A stretch of DNA of 64,000 bases from Candidatus Amarolinea dominans (GTDB lineage: Bacteria > Chloroflexota > Anaerolineae > SSC4 > Amarolineaceae). The notes beneath the pieces are model-generated. The model was not told where the DNA came from, made no database searches, and saw only the letters and a list, made by a program, of their open reading frames with translations. Positions 16,017 through 24,473 of this stretch are shown here, in pieces. Location of the stretch: the NCBI GenBank assembly GCA_016719785.1, contig JADJYJ010000001.1, positions 1-64,000 of the forward strand, read 5' to 3'. The stretch's first letter is position 1; each line of letters opens with the position of its first letter. The translations under genes and the position numbers were made by a program.

Positions 16017-16210
16017 GCAAGCGGGAACTGACTTCACTCCTCCGCCGAAAGAAACAGGCGCAGCTCGTGCCCGCTTGCAGTAAACAATGGGCGCGCTGCC
16101 ATGCCGCTCGACTAAGGAGCCGTCACGAAACAAGTGTTACACCTGCGCCCCTTTGGCAAGCGTGAGAGTTGCGACCATTATTTCACCTACTGTTATTTCA
16201 TGACGGCTCC
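16015..16210 (+). promoter_or_regulatory. Structured leader with two inverted repeats upstream of the response regulator
   Basis: The first inverted repeat is CTGCAAGCGGG at 16015-16025 with its perfect complement at 16070-16080. The second is AGGAGCCGTCACGAAA at 16115-16130 with a 15-of-16 complement at 16195-16210, only 6 nt before the ATG. The left arm of the second carries AAGGAG, and no ribosome-binding site is seen directly before the ATG. The region could be an operator array, a regulatory RNA leader or a small mobile palindrome; none can be chosen from sequence alone. Confidence 0.45.
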
Positions 16211-16216
16211 TAACTC

Positions 16217-16918
16217 ATGCAAACGATTGTCATCATCGAAGACGAACGTGACATTGCCCATGTCCTGCGCAGCTATCTGACCCAGGCCGGTTTCCGCGCC
16301 CTGGTTGCGCACGATGGGCGCCTGGGGCTTGACCTGACGCGACGGGAGAAGCCCGCGCTGGTCATTCTTGACCTGATGTTGCCGGGCCTGGATGGCCTGG
16401 ATATCTGCCGCGCCTTGCGTCGCGACCCTGATCCTGCCATCAGCGAGACCGCCATTTTGATCCTGACCGCGCGCGTCGAAGAAACGGACCGCCTGATTGG
16501 CCTGGAATTGGGCGCCGATGATTACGTCAGCAAGCCCTTCAGCCCGCGTGAAGTCGTCGCCCGTGTGCGCACGATTTTGCGTCGCACCCAGCCCCGGCCA
16601 GACGCCGCGCCGGCTCGCCCCCTGGTCATCGGCGACGTGCGCCTGGATCCCACCCGCCGTGACGTGAGCGTGGCCGGCGCCGCCGTCGAATTGACCCCCA
16701 CTGAATTCGATCTGCTCTACCTGCTGATGAATGATGCCGGGCGCCCCTTCACACGCATGGAGTTGCTGGAGAAACTGCAAGGGGACGCGTACGAGGGCTA
16801 CGAGCGCACAATTGACGTACACGTCAAGAACCTGCGCCGTAAACTGGGCGACGCCAGCCGCAATCCCCGCTTTCTCTTGACCATACTCAACTACGGCTAT
16901 AAATTTGCCGATCACTGA
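16217..16918 (+). CDS. OmpR/PhoB-family response regulator
   Basis: 233 residues. The receiver domain (1-120) has the acidic pair E8-D9, phospho-acceptor D52 (VILDLMLPG), T84 and K106 (DDYVSKPFSP). The winged-helix DNA-binding domain (about 135-233) has ELTPTEFDLLYLLMNDAGRP and RTIDVHVKNLRRKLGD. All key residues are intact. The cognate kinase follows after 18 nt. The adjacent secreted Met-rich gene suggests a metal or envelope-stress regulon, which is inference. Confidence 0.93.
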   Translation: MQTIVIIEDERDIAHVLRSYLTQAGFRALVAHDGRLGLDLTRREKPALVILDLMLPGLDGLDICRALRRDPDPAISETAILILTARVEETDRLIGLELGADDYVSKPFSPREVVARVRTILRRTQPRPDAAPARPLVIGDVRLDPTRRDVSVAGAAVELTPTEFDLLYLLMNDAGRPFTRMELLEKLQGDAYEGYERTIDVHVKNLRRKLGDASRNPRFLLTILNYGYKFADH

Positions 16919-16936
16919 CGGTTTAGCGCCTTCCGC

Positions 16937-18340
16937 ATGGGGTCAATTCTGACAATGCATTCACTGGCAACCAAACTCCTGCTGACCTTCATGGCCGTGA
17001 TCGTCCTCAGCCTGACCGCAGTGACCATCACTGCCAACCGGGTAACGCAGCGCGAGTTCGAACACCTGCTTTTTCGCGGGCAGATGGTCACGCCGGCCGA
17101 GATTCAGACCCTCCTCAGCAGCCACTACCAACACATCGGCTCCTGGGACGGTGTACAAGCCCTGGTCATCGCCGAAGGCAGCAGCGCGGCGGGGGGGCAC
17201 ATGGGCCTAATGGGCAACTCACGCGTGCGGGTCGTGGACAGCACCAGCGGCCTCATCGTGGGCGACAGCCTGGGGGAAACGATCGGCCAATCGCCGGCCC
17301 TGGGCGCCTTACGCTTGGGGCTGCCGTTGCAGGTGGATGGTCGCGTCGTCGGCACGTTGCTCATCGAGGGGGTCATGTCCATGCCGATGCCGGGCACGCC
17401 CGATGCCAACGTGGTGAGTCGGGTCAGGCAAGGCGTGCTCGTCGCAGCCCTGTTCGCGGGGCTGGCGGCGCTCTTGCTCAGCCTGCTCTTCGTGCGCCAA
17501 ATCACACGGCCGCTCAATCAATTGGCTGCCGCCTCTCAGTCTGTGGCCCAGGGCGACCTCGGCGCCCGCGTGCCCGTGCATGGTGACGATGAACTGGCGC
17601 AAGTCGGGGCCGCGTTCAATCGCATGGCCGAAAGCCTGCAAACCCAGGAAACCCTGCGCCGCAACCTGGTGAGCGATGTCGCGCATGAGTTACGCACCCC
17701 GTTGAGCGTCATTCAGGGCCAGGTGGAAGCGCTGCAAGATGGCGTCTTTCCCCTCACCCTCGCCGCCCTGACGCCCATCGAGACCAACACGCACCTGCTG
17801 ACCCGCCTGGTAGAAGACCTGCATACTCTGGCCAGCGCTGAAGCCGGTCAACTGCCGCTCGATCGGCAGCCGCTGGCCCTCGAGGAACTGGCCGCTGACG
17901 TCGTTGGCGGTCTGCAAGCGCAGGCTGCCGCCGCAGGCATCGTGCTGCGCATGGATGTCGCGCCGGCGCTGCCGCTCATCGCCGGCGACGCCCAGCGCTT
18001 GCGCCAGGTCATTCTTAACTTGCTCAGCAACGCCCTGCGCCACACGCCGGCCGGCGGCGCCATCACCGTGCGCGTGCGTCCCGTGGCTGCGCCGACCGCC
18101 GCGGTCATGCTTTCGGTCGTGGACAGCGGCCCTGGCATCGCGGCAGAAGATTTGCCCCACCTGTTCGAACGTTTCTACCGCAGCGACCACTCCCGCAGCC
18201 GGGACAGCGGCGGCAGTGGGCTGGGCCTGACCATTGCTCGCCATCTGGCCCGCGGGCATGGCGGCGAGCTGGTGGCCGAAAGCCCGCTGAGCGCCGTCGG
18301 CGGCGCCGCTTTTCATCTGACCATTCCGCTGGCGAGTTAG
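16937..18340 (+). CDS. Membrane sensor histidine kinase (HAMP-HisKA-HATPase)
   Basis: 467 residues. TM1 lies at about 10-30, then a periplasmic sensor region of about 130 residues, TM2 near 165-188, HAMP near 190-240 (RQITRPLNQLAAASQSVAQG), HisKA with phospho-acceptor H250 (DVAHELRTPLSVI), and HATPase_c with N box LLSNALRHT, G1 VVDSGPGIA, F box LFERFYR and G2 GGSGLGLTIARHL. A complete, standard architecture. The sensor region contains GGHMGLMGNSRV but no recognisable ligand fold. It pairs with the regulator just upstream. Confidence 0.93.
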   Translation: MGSILTMHSLATKLLLTFMAVIVLSLTAVTITANRVTQREFEHLLFRGQMVTPAEIQTLLSSHYQHIGSWDGVQALVIAEGSSAAGGHMGLMGNSRVRVVDSTSGLIVGDSLGETIGQSPALGALRLGLPLQVDGRVVGTLLIEGVMSMPMPGTPDANVVSRVRQGVLVAALFAGLAALLLSLLFVRQITRPLNQLAAASQSVAQGDLGARVPVHGDDELAQVGAAFNRMAESLQTQETLRRNLVSDVAHELRTPLSVIQGQVEALQDGVFPLTLAALTPIETNTHLLTRLVEDLHTLASAEAGQLPLDRQPLALEELAADVVGGLQAQAAAAGIVLRMDVAPALPLIAGDAQRLRQVILNLLSNALRHTPAGGAITVRVRPVAAPTAAVMLSVVDSGPGIAAEDLPHLFERFYRSDHSRSRDSGGSGLGLTIARHLARGHGGELVAESPLSAVGGAAFHLTIPLAS

Positions 18341-18357
18341 GGAGGTTGCCGATCACA

Positions 18358-19884
18358 ATGCACGAGATGACGATTCAAGAACTACAGGCGCGCATGGCGG
18401 CAGGGACGCTCACAAGCCGCGGCCTGGTGGAGATGTACCTGGCGCGCATCGCGGCCATTGACCGCCAGGGGCCAACCCTCAACGCGATCATCGAGATCAA
18501 CCCGGACGCCCTGGCCATCGCGGCCGCGCTGGACGCTGAACGCAGGCAAAGCGGCGCCCGCGGCCCGCTGCACGGCATCCCCATCCTGCTCAAGGACAAC
18601 ATTGACACAGGCGATCAGATGCAGACCACGGCCGGCTCGTTGGCGCTGGTCGGTCCGCCCGCACCGGCCGACGCCCCTCTCGTCAGCCAACTGCGCCAGG
18701 CCGGCGCGGTCATCCTGGGCAAGACCAACCTGAGCGAATGGGCCAACTTCCGCTCGTCCCACTCCACCAGCGGCTGGAGCAGCCGCGGCGGGCAGACGCG
18801 TAATCCCTACGCATTGGATCGCAACCCGTCCGGCTCCAGTTCCGGCTCAGCCGTGGCGGTGACGGCCAACCTGTGCGCGGTGGCCGTGGGCACCGAAACA
18901 GACGGCTCGATCACCTCGCCCGCGTCGGTCAACGGCGTGGTAGGCATCAAGCCCACCGTGGGGCTGGTCAGCCGCCGCGGCATCATCCCCATTGCGCACA
19001 GCCAGGACACGGCCGGCCCCCTGGCGCGCTGCGTGGCCGACGCGGCCATCCTGTTGGGCAGCCTGACCGCCCCCGATCCTGGGGACCCCGCCACGCTCGA
19101 CCGCGCCGGCCCCGTCTTCCAGGACTACACGCCGTTTCTGGACCGCGGCGGTCTGGCCGGCGCGCGCATTGGCGTGGCGCGCAACTTCTTCGGCTTCAAT
19201 GAACGGGTGGATCGCCTGCTGGAGACCTGTCTGGAGGTGCTGCGGCGTGAGGGCGCCGAGGTGGTGGACCCCGCGCCGGTGTTGACGGCCGGCCAGTTCG
19301 AGGAAAGCGAAGCGCTGGTGCTCCTGGTCGAGTTCAAGGCCGATTTGAACGCCTACCTCGCGCAGCGCGGCCCGACGACGCCCGTGCAATCGCTGGCCGA
19401 GATCATCGAGTTCAACGAACGCCACGCGGAGCAGACCATGCCCTTTTTCGGGCAGGATTTGCTGCACAGAGCGCAAGCGCAAGGGCCGTTGACAGGTCAT
19501 ACCTACCAACAGGCCCTGGCGATCAATCAACAGATGGCGCGTGACGAGGGCATTGATGCCACCCTGCGCACGCATCGCCTGGATGCCATCGTGGCCGCCA
19601 CCTGCACGTTGGCCTGGCTCACCGACCCGATCAATGGCGATCATTACCAGGGTAGTTGCACCTCGCCAGCAGCCGTGGCCGGGTATCCGCACATCACCGT
19701 GCCGGCCGGGCTGATCAGCGGCCTGCCCATTGGCCTCTCGTTCTTTGGCGGCGCGTATCAGGAGCCGACCCTGATCCGCCTGGCCTACGCCTTCGAGCAG
19801 GCGACGTTGGCGCGGAGGAGGCCGGAGATTGGAGATTGGAGTAAGATTGATGAGGTTTGTGTTGTCTGCGCGGCCGCCGTTTAG
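18358..19884 (+). CDS. Amidase signature family enzyme
   Basis: About 508 residues, starting MHEMTIQELQARMAAGTLTS after GGGAGG; a TTG 12 bases upstream is less likely. The Ser-cisSer-Lys triad is visible as LLKDNID (Lys79), NPSGSSSGSAVAV (cis-Ser near 160) and GTETDGSITSPAS (Ser184). It hydrolyses amides in the broad sense (amidase or peptide-amide hydrolase type). It is not a clear GatA, because no GatB/C genes are nearby. The last 20 residues run into a repetitive GGAGATT sequence and overlap the next gene, so the natural C-terminus may have been extended. Confidence 0.88.
   Translation: MHEMTIQELQARMAAGTLTSRGLVEMYLARIAAIDRQGPTLNAIIEINPDALAIAAALDAERRQSGARGPLHGIPILLKDNIDTGDQMQTTAGSLALVGPPAPADAPLVSQLRQAGAVILGKTNLSEWANFRSSHSTSGWSSRGGQTRNPYALDRNPSGSSSGSAVAVTANLCAVAVGTETDGSITSPASVNGVVGIKPTVGLVSRRGIIPIAHSQDTAGPLARCVADAAILLGSLTAPDPGDPATLDRAGPVFQDYTPFLDRGGLAGARIGVARNFFGFNERVDRLLETCLEVLRREGAEVVDPAPVLTAGQFEESEALVLLVEFKADLNAYLAQRGPTTPVQSLAEIIEFNERHAEQTMPFFGQDLLHRAQAQGPLTGHTYQQALAINQQMARDEGIDATLRTHRLDAIVAATCTLAWLTDPINGDHYQGSCTSPAAVAGYPHITVPAGLISGLPIGLSFFGGAYQEPTLIRLAYAFEQATLARRRPEIGDWSKIDEVCVVCAAAV
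19824..19841 (+). repeat. GGAGATT tandem repeat at a gene junction
   Basis: Two full and one partial GGAGATT units lie where the amidase ends and the glycosylase begins. On the opposite strand they read AATCTCC, the same core as the repeats at 45.8, 50.5 and 55.7 kb. Confidence 0.55.
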
Positions 19885-20722
19885 CCTGGCGGCGGTGGTC
19901 AATTCGCACGGTTGGGTGCAATTGGCGCCGTTCAGCCATGACAAGGAAACGGATGGCTTCGATTATGTGCTGGAACTGAGCAGCGGCCGGGCGATTGATC
20001 TGTGCGTCCGGCCGGCGGGCGCGAGCGATGTGCAAGTGGACACCTCGGCCACGCTGACGCAGGTTGAGCAGGAGGACCTGACCGGCCGCGTCACCTGGAT
20101 GTTGGGGCTGGATCAGGACCTGACGCCGTTCTACGAACGGGCGCGCTTGGAGCCGAAGCTGGCGCACGTCGCCGCGGAGGGGCGAGGGCGCATCCTGCGT
20201 TCGGCGACGCTGTTCGAGGATGCCATCAAGACGATGTGTACGGTCAACACCACCTGGGGCGGCACGAAGCGCATGGTGCGCGGCCTGGTGGAGAACTACG
20301 GCGCGACGCTGGCCGGCGCCGCGCAGCGGGCTTTTCCCAGCGCGGCGCGGTTGGCCGCGGCCAGCGAGCAAGAGTTACGCGCCGACGCCAGACTGGGCTT
20401 CCGCGCGCCCTACGTGCTGGGGCTGGCGCGGGCGGCAGCCGCGGGCGACGTTGACCTGGAGACGCTCAAGCACTCTCCCGCGTCAACGCTGGAGGTGCGC
20501 AAGCAGTTGCTCGCCATCAAGGGCATCGGCGACTACGCGGCCGCCAATCTGCTCATGATCCTGGGGCGCGGCGATTTCATCCCCGTGGATTCGTGGGCGT
20601 TGAAGGTGGTGTCGAAGGAATGGCACAACGGTCAGCCCATCGGCCGGCCCCAAGTGGAAGCGGCCTTTGCGACCTGGGGTGAGTGGAAGGGCCTGGCGTA
20701 CTGGTTCTGGAATTACGCCTGA
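19850..20722 (+). CDS. AlkA-like DNA glycosylase, HhH-GPD superfamily
   Basis: About 290 residues starting MRFVLSARPPFSLAAVVNSH. The C-terminal half carries the helix-hairpin-helix (LLAIKGIGDYAAANLLMILG near 222-241) and the catalytic aspartate in FIPVDSW near residue 247. The N-terminal third is a beta-rich AlkA-like domain. Such enzymes excise alkylated purines or other damaged bases. The start lies 34 nt inside the amidase gene, giving translational coupling. The second in-frame ATG is chosen because the conserved N-terminus begins there. Confidence 0.82.
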   Translation: MRFVLSARPPFSLAAVVNSHGWVQLAPFSHDKETDGFDYVLELSSGRAIDLCVRPAGASDVQVDTSATLTQVEQEDLTGRVTWMLGLDQDLTPFYERARLEPKLAHVAAEGRGRILRSATLFEDAIKTMCTVNTTWGGTKRMVRGLVENYGATLAGAAQRAFPSAARLAAASEQELRADARLGFRAPYVLGLARAAAAGDVDLETLKHSPASTLEVRKQLLAIKGIGDYAAANLLMILGRGDFIPVDSWALKVVSKEWHNGQPIGRPQVEAAFATWGEWKGLAYWFWNYA

Positions 20723-20810
20723 TTGGTGTGCAACCTTGCGAGCCTGTAGGTCCGGCCTCCTGGCCGGACGGCGCTGGAAGAGGAAAGCAAGCTCTGCAAC
20801 AGACGGCATC

Positions 20811-20885
20811 GTCACGCCGGAGACGTGACCTACGGCTGGAGCTTGTCACGCGATAGAGACGGCGGCGTCACGCCGGAGACGTGAC
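20811..20885 (+). repeat. Two copies of a 19-bp palindrome (REP-like)
   Basis: GTCACGCCGGAGACGTGAC occurs at 20811-20829 and 20867-20885, each followed by CTACGG. The arms GTCACG/CGTGAC enclose a 7-nt loop. A third copy lies at 24532-24550. They sit between convergent genes and could act as transcription-end hairpins or be an interspersed repeat family. Confidence 0.8.
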
Positions 20886-21932
20886 CTACGGTTCAAGCTG
20901 CGGCGGCCAGGCCATGCAGCGCGGCCCGCGCAGCAAGGCGCTGATATCGCGTTCGGGGCGGGGCGCCGGGCCAAACAGGTCCTGAATGACCGCCTGGCGA
21001 TCCTGCAGCAGCCAGAGGGTGTTGTTGACGCCATGTGCAAGTACGTCCAGGTTGTAGCCGCCTTCAAGAGCAAAGACGATCTTGCCTGCGCACAGTTCAG
21101 CGGCCATGTCCAGCAGTTCGCTGACCAGGTGCGCGTAACCGGTCAGGGATAAGGTCATGCCGGCCAGCGGATCGTCCCAATGCGCATCGTAGCCGGCCGA
21201 CACCAGGATGAGCTGCGGCTGGAAACGTCGCGCCAGCGGCCACAGAATCTGCGCGTAGATCGCGGCGTAGCCCTGGTCGCCCACGCCTGGCGGCAGCGGC
21301 ACGTTGGCGGTCGTACCTATGCCGGCGCCAGCGCCTGTCTCATTGATGGCGCCGCTGCCGGGATAGTACGGGTACTGATGCGTGGAGAAGAAGAGGACGC
21401 CTGCATCGTGGTAAAAAATATCCTGCGTACCATTGCCATGATGCACGTCGAAGTCCACAATCAGGATACGACTCAGGTTGCGCTCCACCTGCGCCGTGGC
21501 CGCGGCCAGGGCCACGTTGCTGTAGAGACAAAAGCCCATGGCCTCCGCGGCGGTGGCATGATGCCCCGGCGGTCGCAGCAAGGCAAAGCCGTTGCCGGCC
21601 TGACCATCGAGCACGGCCAGGGTCAGATTGACTAAACCGCCGGCCGCCAATCGAGCGGCCAGGGCGGAGCCAGGGCGCACGTAGGTGTCTGGATCGAGAT
21701 AACCGCCGCCTTGCTGGGCCAGGGTCTCGATGCGCTGTACATGCTGCTGTGGATGAACGCGCAGCAGGCGCTCGTCACTCAACGGTGTGCAGGGCACGGC
21801 CTGCACCTGACGCAAACAGCCGGTCTGCGTCAGCAGGGCCAGTGTGCTCTCCAGACGATGACGATTTTCGGGGTGCCCCGGCAAATCATGGCTGCGTTCG
21901 GCCGCGTCGTAACAATAGGCTGTGGTTGGCAT
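20886..21932 (-). CDS. Histone-deacetylase-family (AcuC/HDAC-like) hydrolase
   Basis: 348 residues. The zinc-hydrolase signatures are all present: RPPGHHATAAEAMGFC (catalytic His pair near 124-125), DFDVHHGNGTQDIF (Asp and His zinc ligands near 160-163), SAGYDAHWDDPLAG (Asp ligand near 247), and EGGYNLDVLA. Bacterial members deacetylate acetylated lysines or acetylpolyamines. It is transcribed towards the glycosylase gene, and palindromic repeats separate the convergent ends. GGGAGA precedes the ATG. Confidence 0.88.
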   Translation of the reverse strand: MPTTAYCYDAAERSHDLPGHPENRHRLESTLALLTQTGCLRQVQAVPCTPLSDERLLRVHPQQHVQRIETLAQQGGGYLDPDTYVRPGSALAARLAAGGLVNLTLAVLDGQAGNGFALLRPPGHHATAAEAMGFCLYSNVALAAATAQVERNLSRILIVDFDVHHGNGTQDIFYHDAGVLFFSTHQYPYYPGSGAINETGAGAGIGTTANVPLPPGVGDQGYAAIYAQILWPLARRFQPQLILVSAGYDAHWDDPLAGMTLSLTGYAHLVSELLDMAAELCAGKIVFALEGGYNLDVLAHGVNNTLWLLQDRQAVIQDLFGPAPRPERDISALLRGPRCMAWPPQLEP

Positions 21933-22018
21933 AGTCTCCCGTCCGCATCGCAGGGGGCAAATTCATTGGCTGCCTGAACTTTAGCACAACTCTTTATTCC
22001 AGGAAAAATGGAGAACCC

Positions 22019-22354
22019 ATGTTTCAATCTGTCGAAAAACCACGCACCGTCACCGTCAACCGCCAGGCAGGTCTGCTGGTGATTGACTGGCAGGACAGTC
22101 ATCACAGCGAGTATCCCCTCAGCGGCATCCGGGCGGTCTGTCCGTGCGTCTCGTGCCGCGGCGGCCATGCCGAGATGGCTAAGCCAATCGCCCGTGCCCA
22201 GTTGTTTGCTCAGCCCAACGGCTCCAGCGAGGTGCAAGGCGCTGAGTTCGTCGGCGCCTACGCCATCAGCTTTACCTGGGCCGACGGCCACAACACCGGC
22301 ATCTACACCTGGAGTCTGCTGCGCAGTTTGTGCCCCTGTGCAGCGTGTGATTAG
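22019..22354 (+). CDS. DUF971 family protein
   Basis: 111 residues, matching DUF971 (the N-terminal domain found in gamma-butyrobetaine hydroxylase-like proteins). The hallmark pattern is VTVNRQAGLLVIDWQDSHHS...YPLSGIRAVCPCVSCRGGHA, then FTWADGHNTGIYTWSLLR and a terminal CPCAACD. The two Cys-x-Cys-x-x-Cys clusters could bind zinc or iron. In other bacteria DUF971 genes occur near Fe-S cluster or Mrp/ApbC genes, but no such neighbour is seen here. TGGAGA precedes the ATG. Confidence 0.85.
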   Translation: MFQSVEKPRTVTVNRQAGLLVIDWQDSHHSEYPLSGIRAVCPCVSCRGGHAEMAKPIARAQLFAQPNGSSEVQGAEFVGAYAISFTWADGHNTGIYTWSLLRSLCPCAACD

Positions 22355-22404
22355 GGGCGCGAGCCGCAAGCTCATGCCCGCGGCGCAGATGGCCCGCCCT
22401 CACC

Positions 22405-22435
22405 TTGACCGCTGCCCTCCCTCGCTCGTCATACT
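22405..22435 (+). promoter_or_regulatory. Possible promoter for the sigma factor operon
   Basis: TTGACC at 22405-22410 and CATACT at 22430-22435 with a 19-nt spacer. The fit is weak. Confidence 0.3.
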
Positions 22436-22448
22436 CGGTGAGAGGTGC

Positions 22449-22487
22449 ATGAGCAACAACCGTGAAGGCCGTGTCCATGCCAGGTAG
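22449..22487 (+). other. Short upstream ORF overlapping the sigma factor start
   Basis: ATG 22449 with GAGAGG upstream encodes 12 residues (MSNNREGRVHAR) and ends at 22487, overlapping both candidate sigma starts (GTG 22462 and ATG 22477). It could be a leader peptide that couples translation, or chance. Confidence 0.25.
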
Positions 22488-23076
22488 ATCAGGCCAGCTT
22501 ACCCAAGCCCAGGCGCTCAGTTCCAGCAGCGACCTCGATCAGCGCTTCGAGGCGTTGTTTCGCGACCTGCGCCAGCCGGTGCTGAACTATCTTTTTCGCC
22601 TGCTGGGCGACGCCGAGCAAGCCGAGGATGTCTCCCAGGATTCGTTCGTGAAAATCTATCGTGCGCTGTCCGGTCTGCCGGCCGATGCCAACGCACGCGC
22701 CTGGGTCTACCGTATTGCCACCAACGCGGCCTACGACGCCCTGCGGCGCCGGCGCTTGATCCGCTGGCTGCCCCTGCTGCGTCAGGCCGATGAGGATGAC
22801 GGCTATGAGCGCCGCGAAATCGGGCTACCTGAGGCGGCCAATGAGATGGCGCAGTTGGAACAGCACCTCGACGTTCAGGCCGCGCTGAACCGTCTGCCGA
22901 CGGACCTGCGGACGCCTCTGCTGCTCTACAGCTACCAGGGGCTGAACACGGCCGAAATCGCCGAGATCATGCAGATTTCACGTTCGGCGGTCAAGATGCG
23001 GCTGCAGCGAGCGCGCCAGCTACTTGGGGAGCACTATACCAGGGAAAGCCTGGTCAGAGAGGAGGTCCAGCCGTGA
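22462..23076 (+). CDS. ECF-type RNA polymerase sigma factor
   Basis: About 204 residues. Region 2 is seen as RQPVLNYLFRLLGDAEQAED and SQDSFVKIYRAL with WVYRIATNAAYDALRR. Region 4 is seen as ALNRLPTDLRTPLLLYSYQG followed by NTAEIAEIMQISRSAVKMRL, a helix-turn-helix. It redirects RNA polymerase to an unknown regulon. The start could be GTG 22462 or ATG 22477. Its stop overlaps the start of the next gene (GTGA), an anti-sigma candidate, as is typical for ECF pairs. Confidence 0.9.
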   Translation: MKAVSMPGRSGQLTQAQALSSSSDLDQRFEALFRDLRQPVLNYLFRLLGDAEQAEDVSQDSFVKIYRALSGLPADANARAWVYRIATNAAYDALRRRRLIRWLPLLRQADEDDGYERREIGLPEAANEMAQLEQHLDVQAALNRLPTDLRTPLLLYSYQGLNTAEIAEIMQISRSAVKMRLQRARQLLGEHYTRESLVREEVQP

Positions 23077-24473
23077 ATGCCCACCACGTGTTGGAAATGG
23101 TGACCGTCTACCGCGAACTCACGGTGGCCGAGCGCCGCCATGTGCAAGAGCATGTGGCCGACTGCACACCCTGCGCGCTGGCTCTGACGCAGGCGCAGCG
23201 CGTCGACGCGCTGCTGCAAACTCTGCCACTGCTGCGCAGTACGCCCGCGCAGGATGCCGCCCTGCGCCGGCGGCTATACGCTGGCCGCCCCATCGCTCCC
23301 CGCACCTCGGCCGGCTGGTATTGGCGCCCGCAGATGGCCTGGCTGGTCATCGTGATCGTCATCGCCGCTCTGATCGGCAGCACCGGCGCGGTCGCCGGCC
23401 AGAGTCTGCCAGACATGCCGCTCTACCCACTCAAACTGGCGGGCGAACAGGCCCGCGGCTGGCTCATTTGGGACGCGACCGGGCAGGCGGAATGGCAACT
23501 GGCCCGCGCCCGCACGCGCCTGGACGAGATCAACCTGCTGGTGGCGCAAGGACGCCTGCCTTCCGAGCAGACCCTGGCGCGCTTGCAGCAGCAGTTGGCC
23601 TCGGTTCTTGCCAGCACAAGCCGCACACCGCTATCCGACACCGTGCGCCTGTTACAGCAGGCCGACACCCTCACCGGCGACGCCCTCACGCAGGTGGAGG
23701 CCTGGCCGCAGCAGGCGCCGGATGACCTGGCCGAGCTGCGCGCCAGCCTGCGCCAGCAACAGCGGGTGATTGCCGCGGGCCTGGCCGCGCCAGAGCAGTT
23801 CCGCCAAACGCCCACGCCGGCACCCACAGCGACGCCCACGAGCAGCGCGGGCCAGCGTGCTGCGGCAACCACCGCCCCGCACGACTTGCCTGCCCCGGTT
23901 TGTCCTCCAGCCTGCAGCCCAACGCCAACCGCCAGCCCGCTGCCGACAACTCTCCCACCGCCCGCCGCGACGGCTACGCCGTCGGCGCCGCCCACGGCCA
24001 CGCCCAGCGCGCCTCCGACAGCCACGCCAACAGCGACCCCGCCGCCCAGCGCCACTCCATCGCCAACGCCGTCCGCTACGCCAACGCGGCCGCACATCCT
24101 GCCGCCGCGGCCCTCCGGCACGCCACGGCCGCGGCCCACATTACCGCGACCGCCGCAGCGCACCGCGACAGCTTCGCCGGCAGGCACCGCCACGGACGGT
24201 CCGGCCCCGACCGCCACCCCCACGGGCAATCACACCCTACCGCCGGCGACGCGTACGCCGCGACCACCGCCGCCCCGCTGGACGCCGCCGCGCCTACCGC
24301 CGCGCTCTACCGCCACTCCGGCGGCTTCCCCCGTGCAGCTCGCTACGGAGACGCCAACGGCCGCGCCCCCGGCAACCCCGACCCCAGAAGCTGCACCGGA
24401 CGATACGGTCACCCCGTTGCCCTCGCCATCGCCAACGCCCGCCGGTGGGGCGTCCGGGCGACGCCGGCCGTAG
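23073..24473 (+). CDS. Anti-sigma factor-like membrane protein with long Pro/Thr-rich tail
   Basis: 466 residues. The N-terminus has a zinc-binding anti-sigma motif (HVQEHVADCTPCALAL, H-x3-C-x2-C), followed by one TM segment near 91-112 (MAWLVIVIVIAALIGSTGAV). A DUF5667-like external region (SLPDMPLYPLKLAGEQARGW) contains a helical bundle to about 245. The last 220 residues are low-complexity PTATPT/PSATPS repeats, a wall- or surface-spanning stalk common in Chloroflexi. It would hold the upstream sigma factor at the membrane. Translation is coupled by a 4-nt overlap. Strong third-position bias makes long false ORFs in other frames across the tail. Confidence 0.82.
   Translation: MNAHHVLEMVTVYRELTVAERRHVQEHVADCTPCALALTQAQRVDALLQTLPLLRSTPAQDAALRRRLYAGRPIAPRTSAGWYWRPQMAWLVIVIVIAALIGSTGAVAGQSLPDMPLYPLKLAGEQARGWLIWDATGQAEWQLARARTRLDEINLLVAQGRLPSEQTLARLQQQLASVLASTSRTPLSDTVRLLQQADTLTGDALTQVEAWPQQAPDDLAELRASLRQQQRVIAAGLAAPEQFRQTPTPAPTATPTSSAGQRAAATTAPHDLPAPVCPPACSPTPTASPLPTTLPPPAATATPSAPPTATPSAPPTATPTATPPPSATPSPTPSATPTRPHILPPRPSGTPRPRPTLPRPPQRTATASPAGTATDGPAPTATPTGNHTLPPATRTPRPPPPRWTPPRLPPRSTATPAASPVQLATETPTAAPPATPTPEAAPDDTVTPLPSPSPTPAGGASGRRRP

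Noticed and set aside
16015..16210. tRNA or known riboswitch in the leader
   Set aside because: No cloverleaf or T-loop sequence, and the arms do not match a riboswitch class known to me. Only the inverted repeats are supported.
18358..19884. GatA subunit of the tRNA amidotransferase
   Set aside because: The amidase signature is present but GatB and GatC are absent nearby, and the sequence fits the broad amidase group better.
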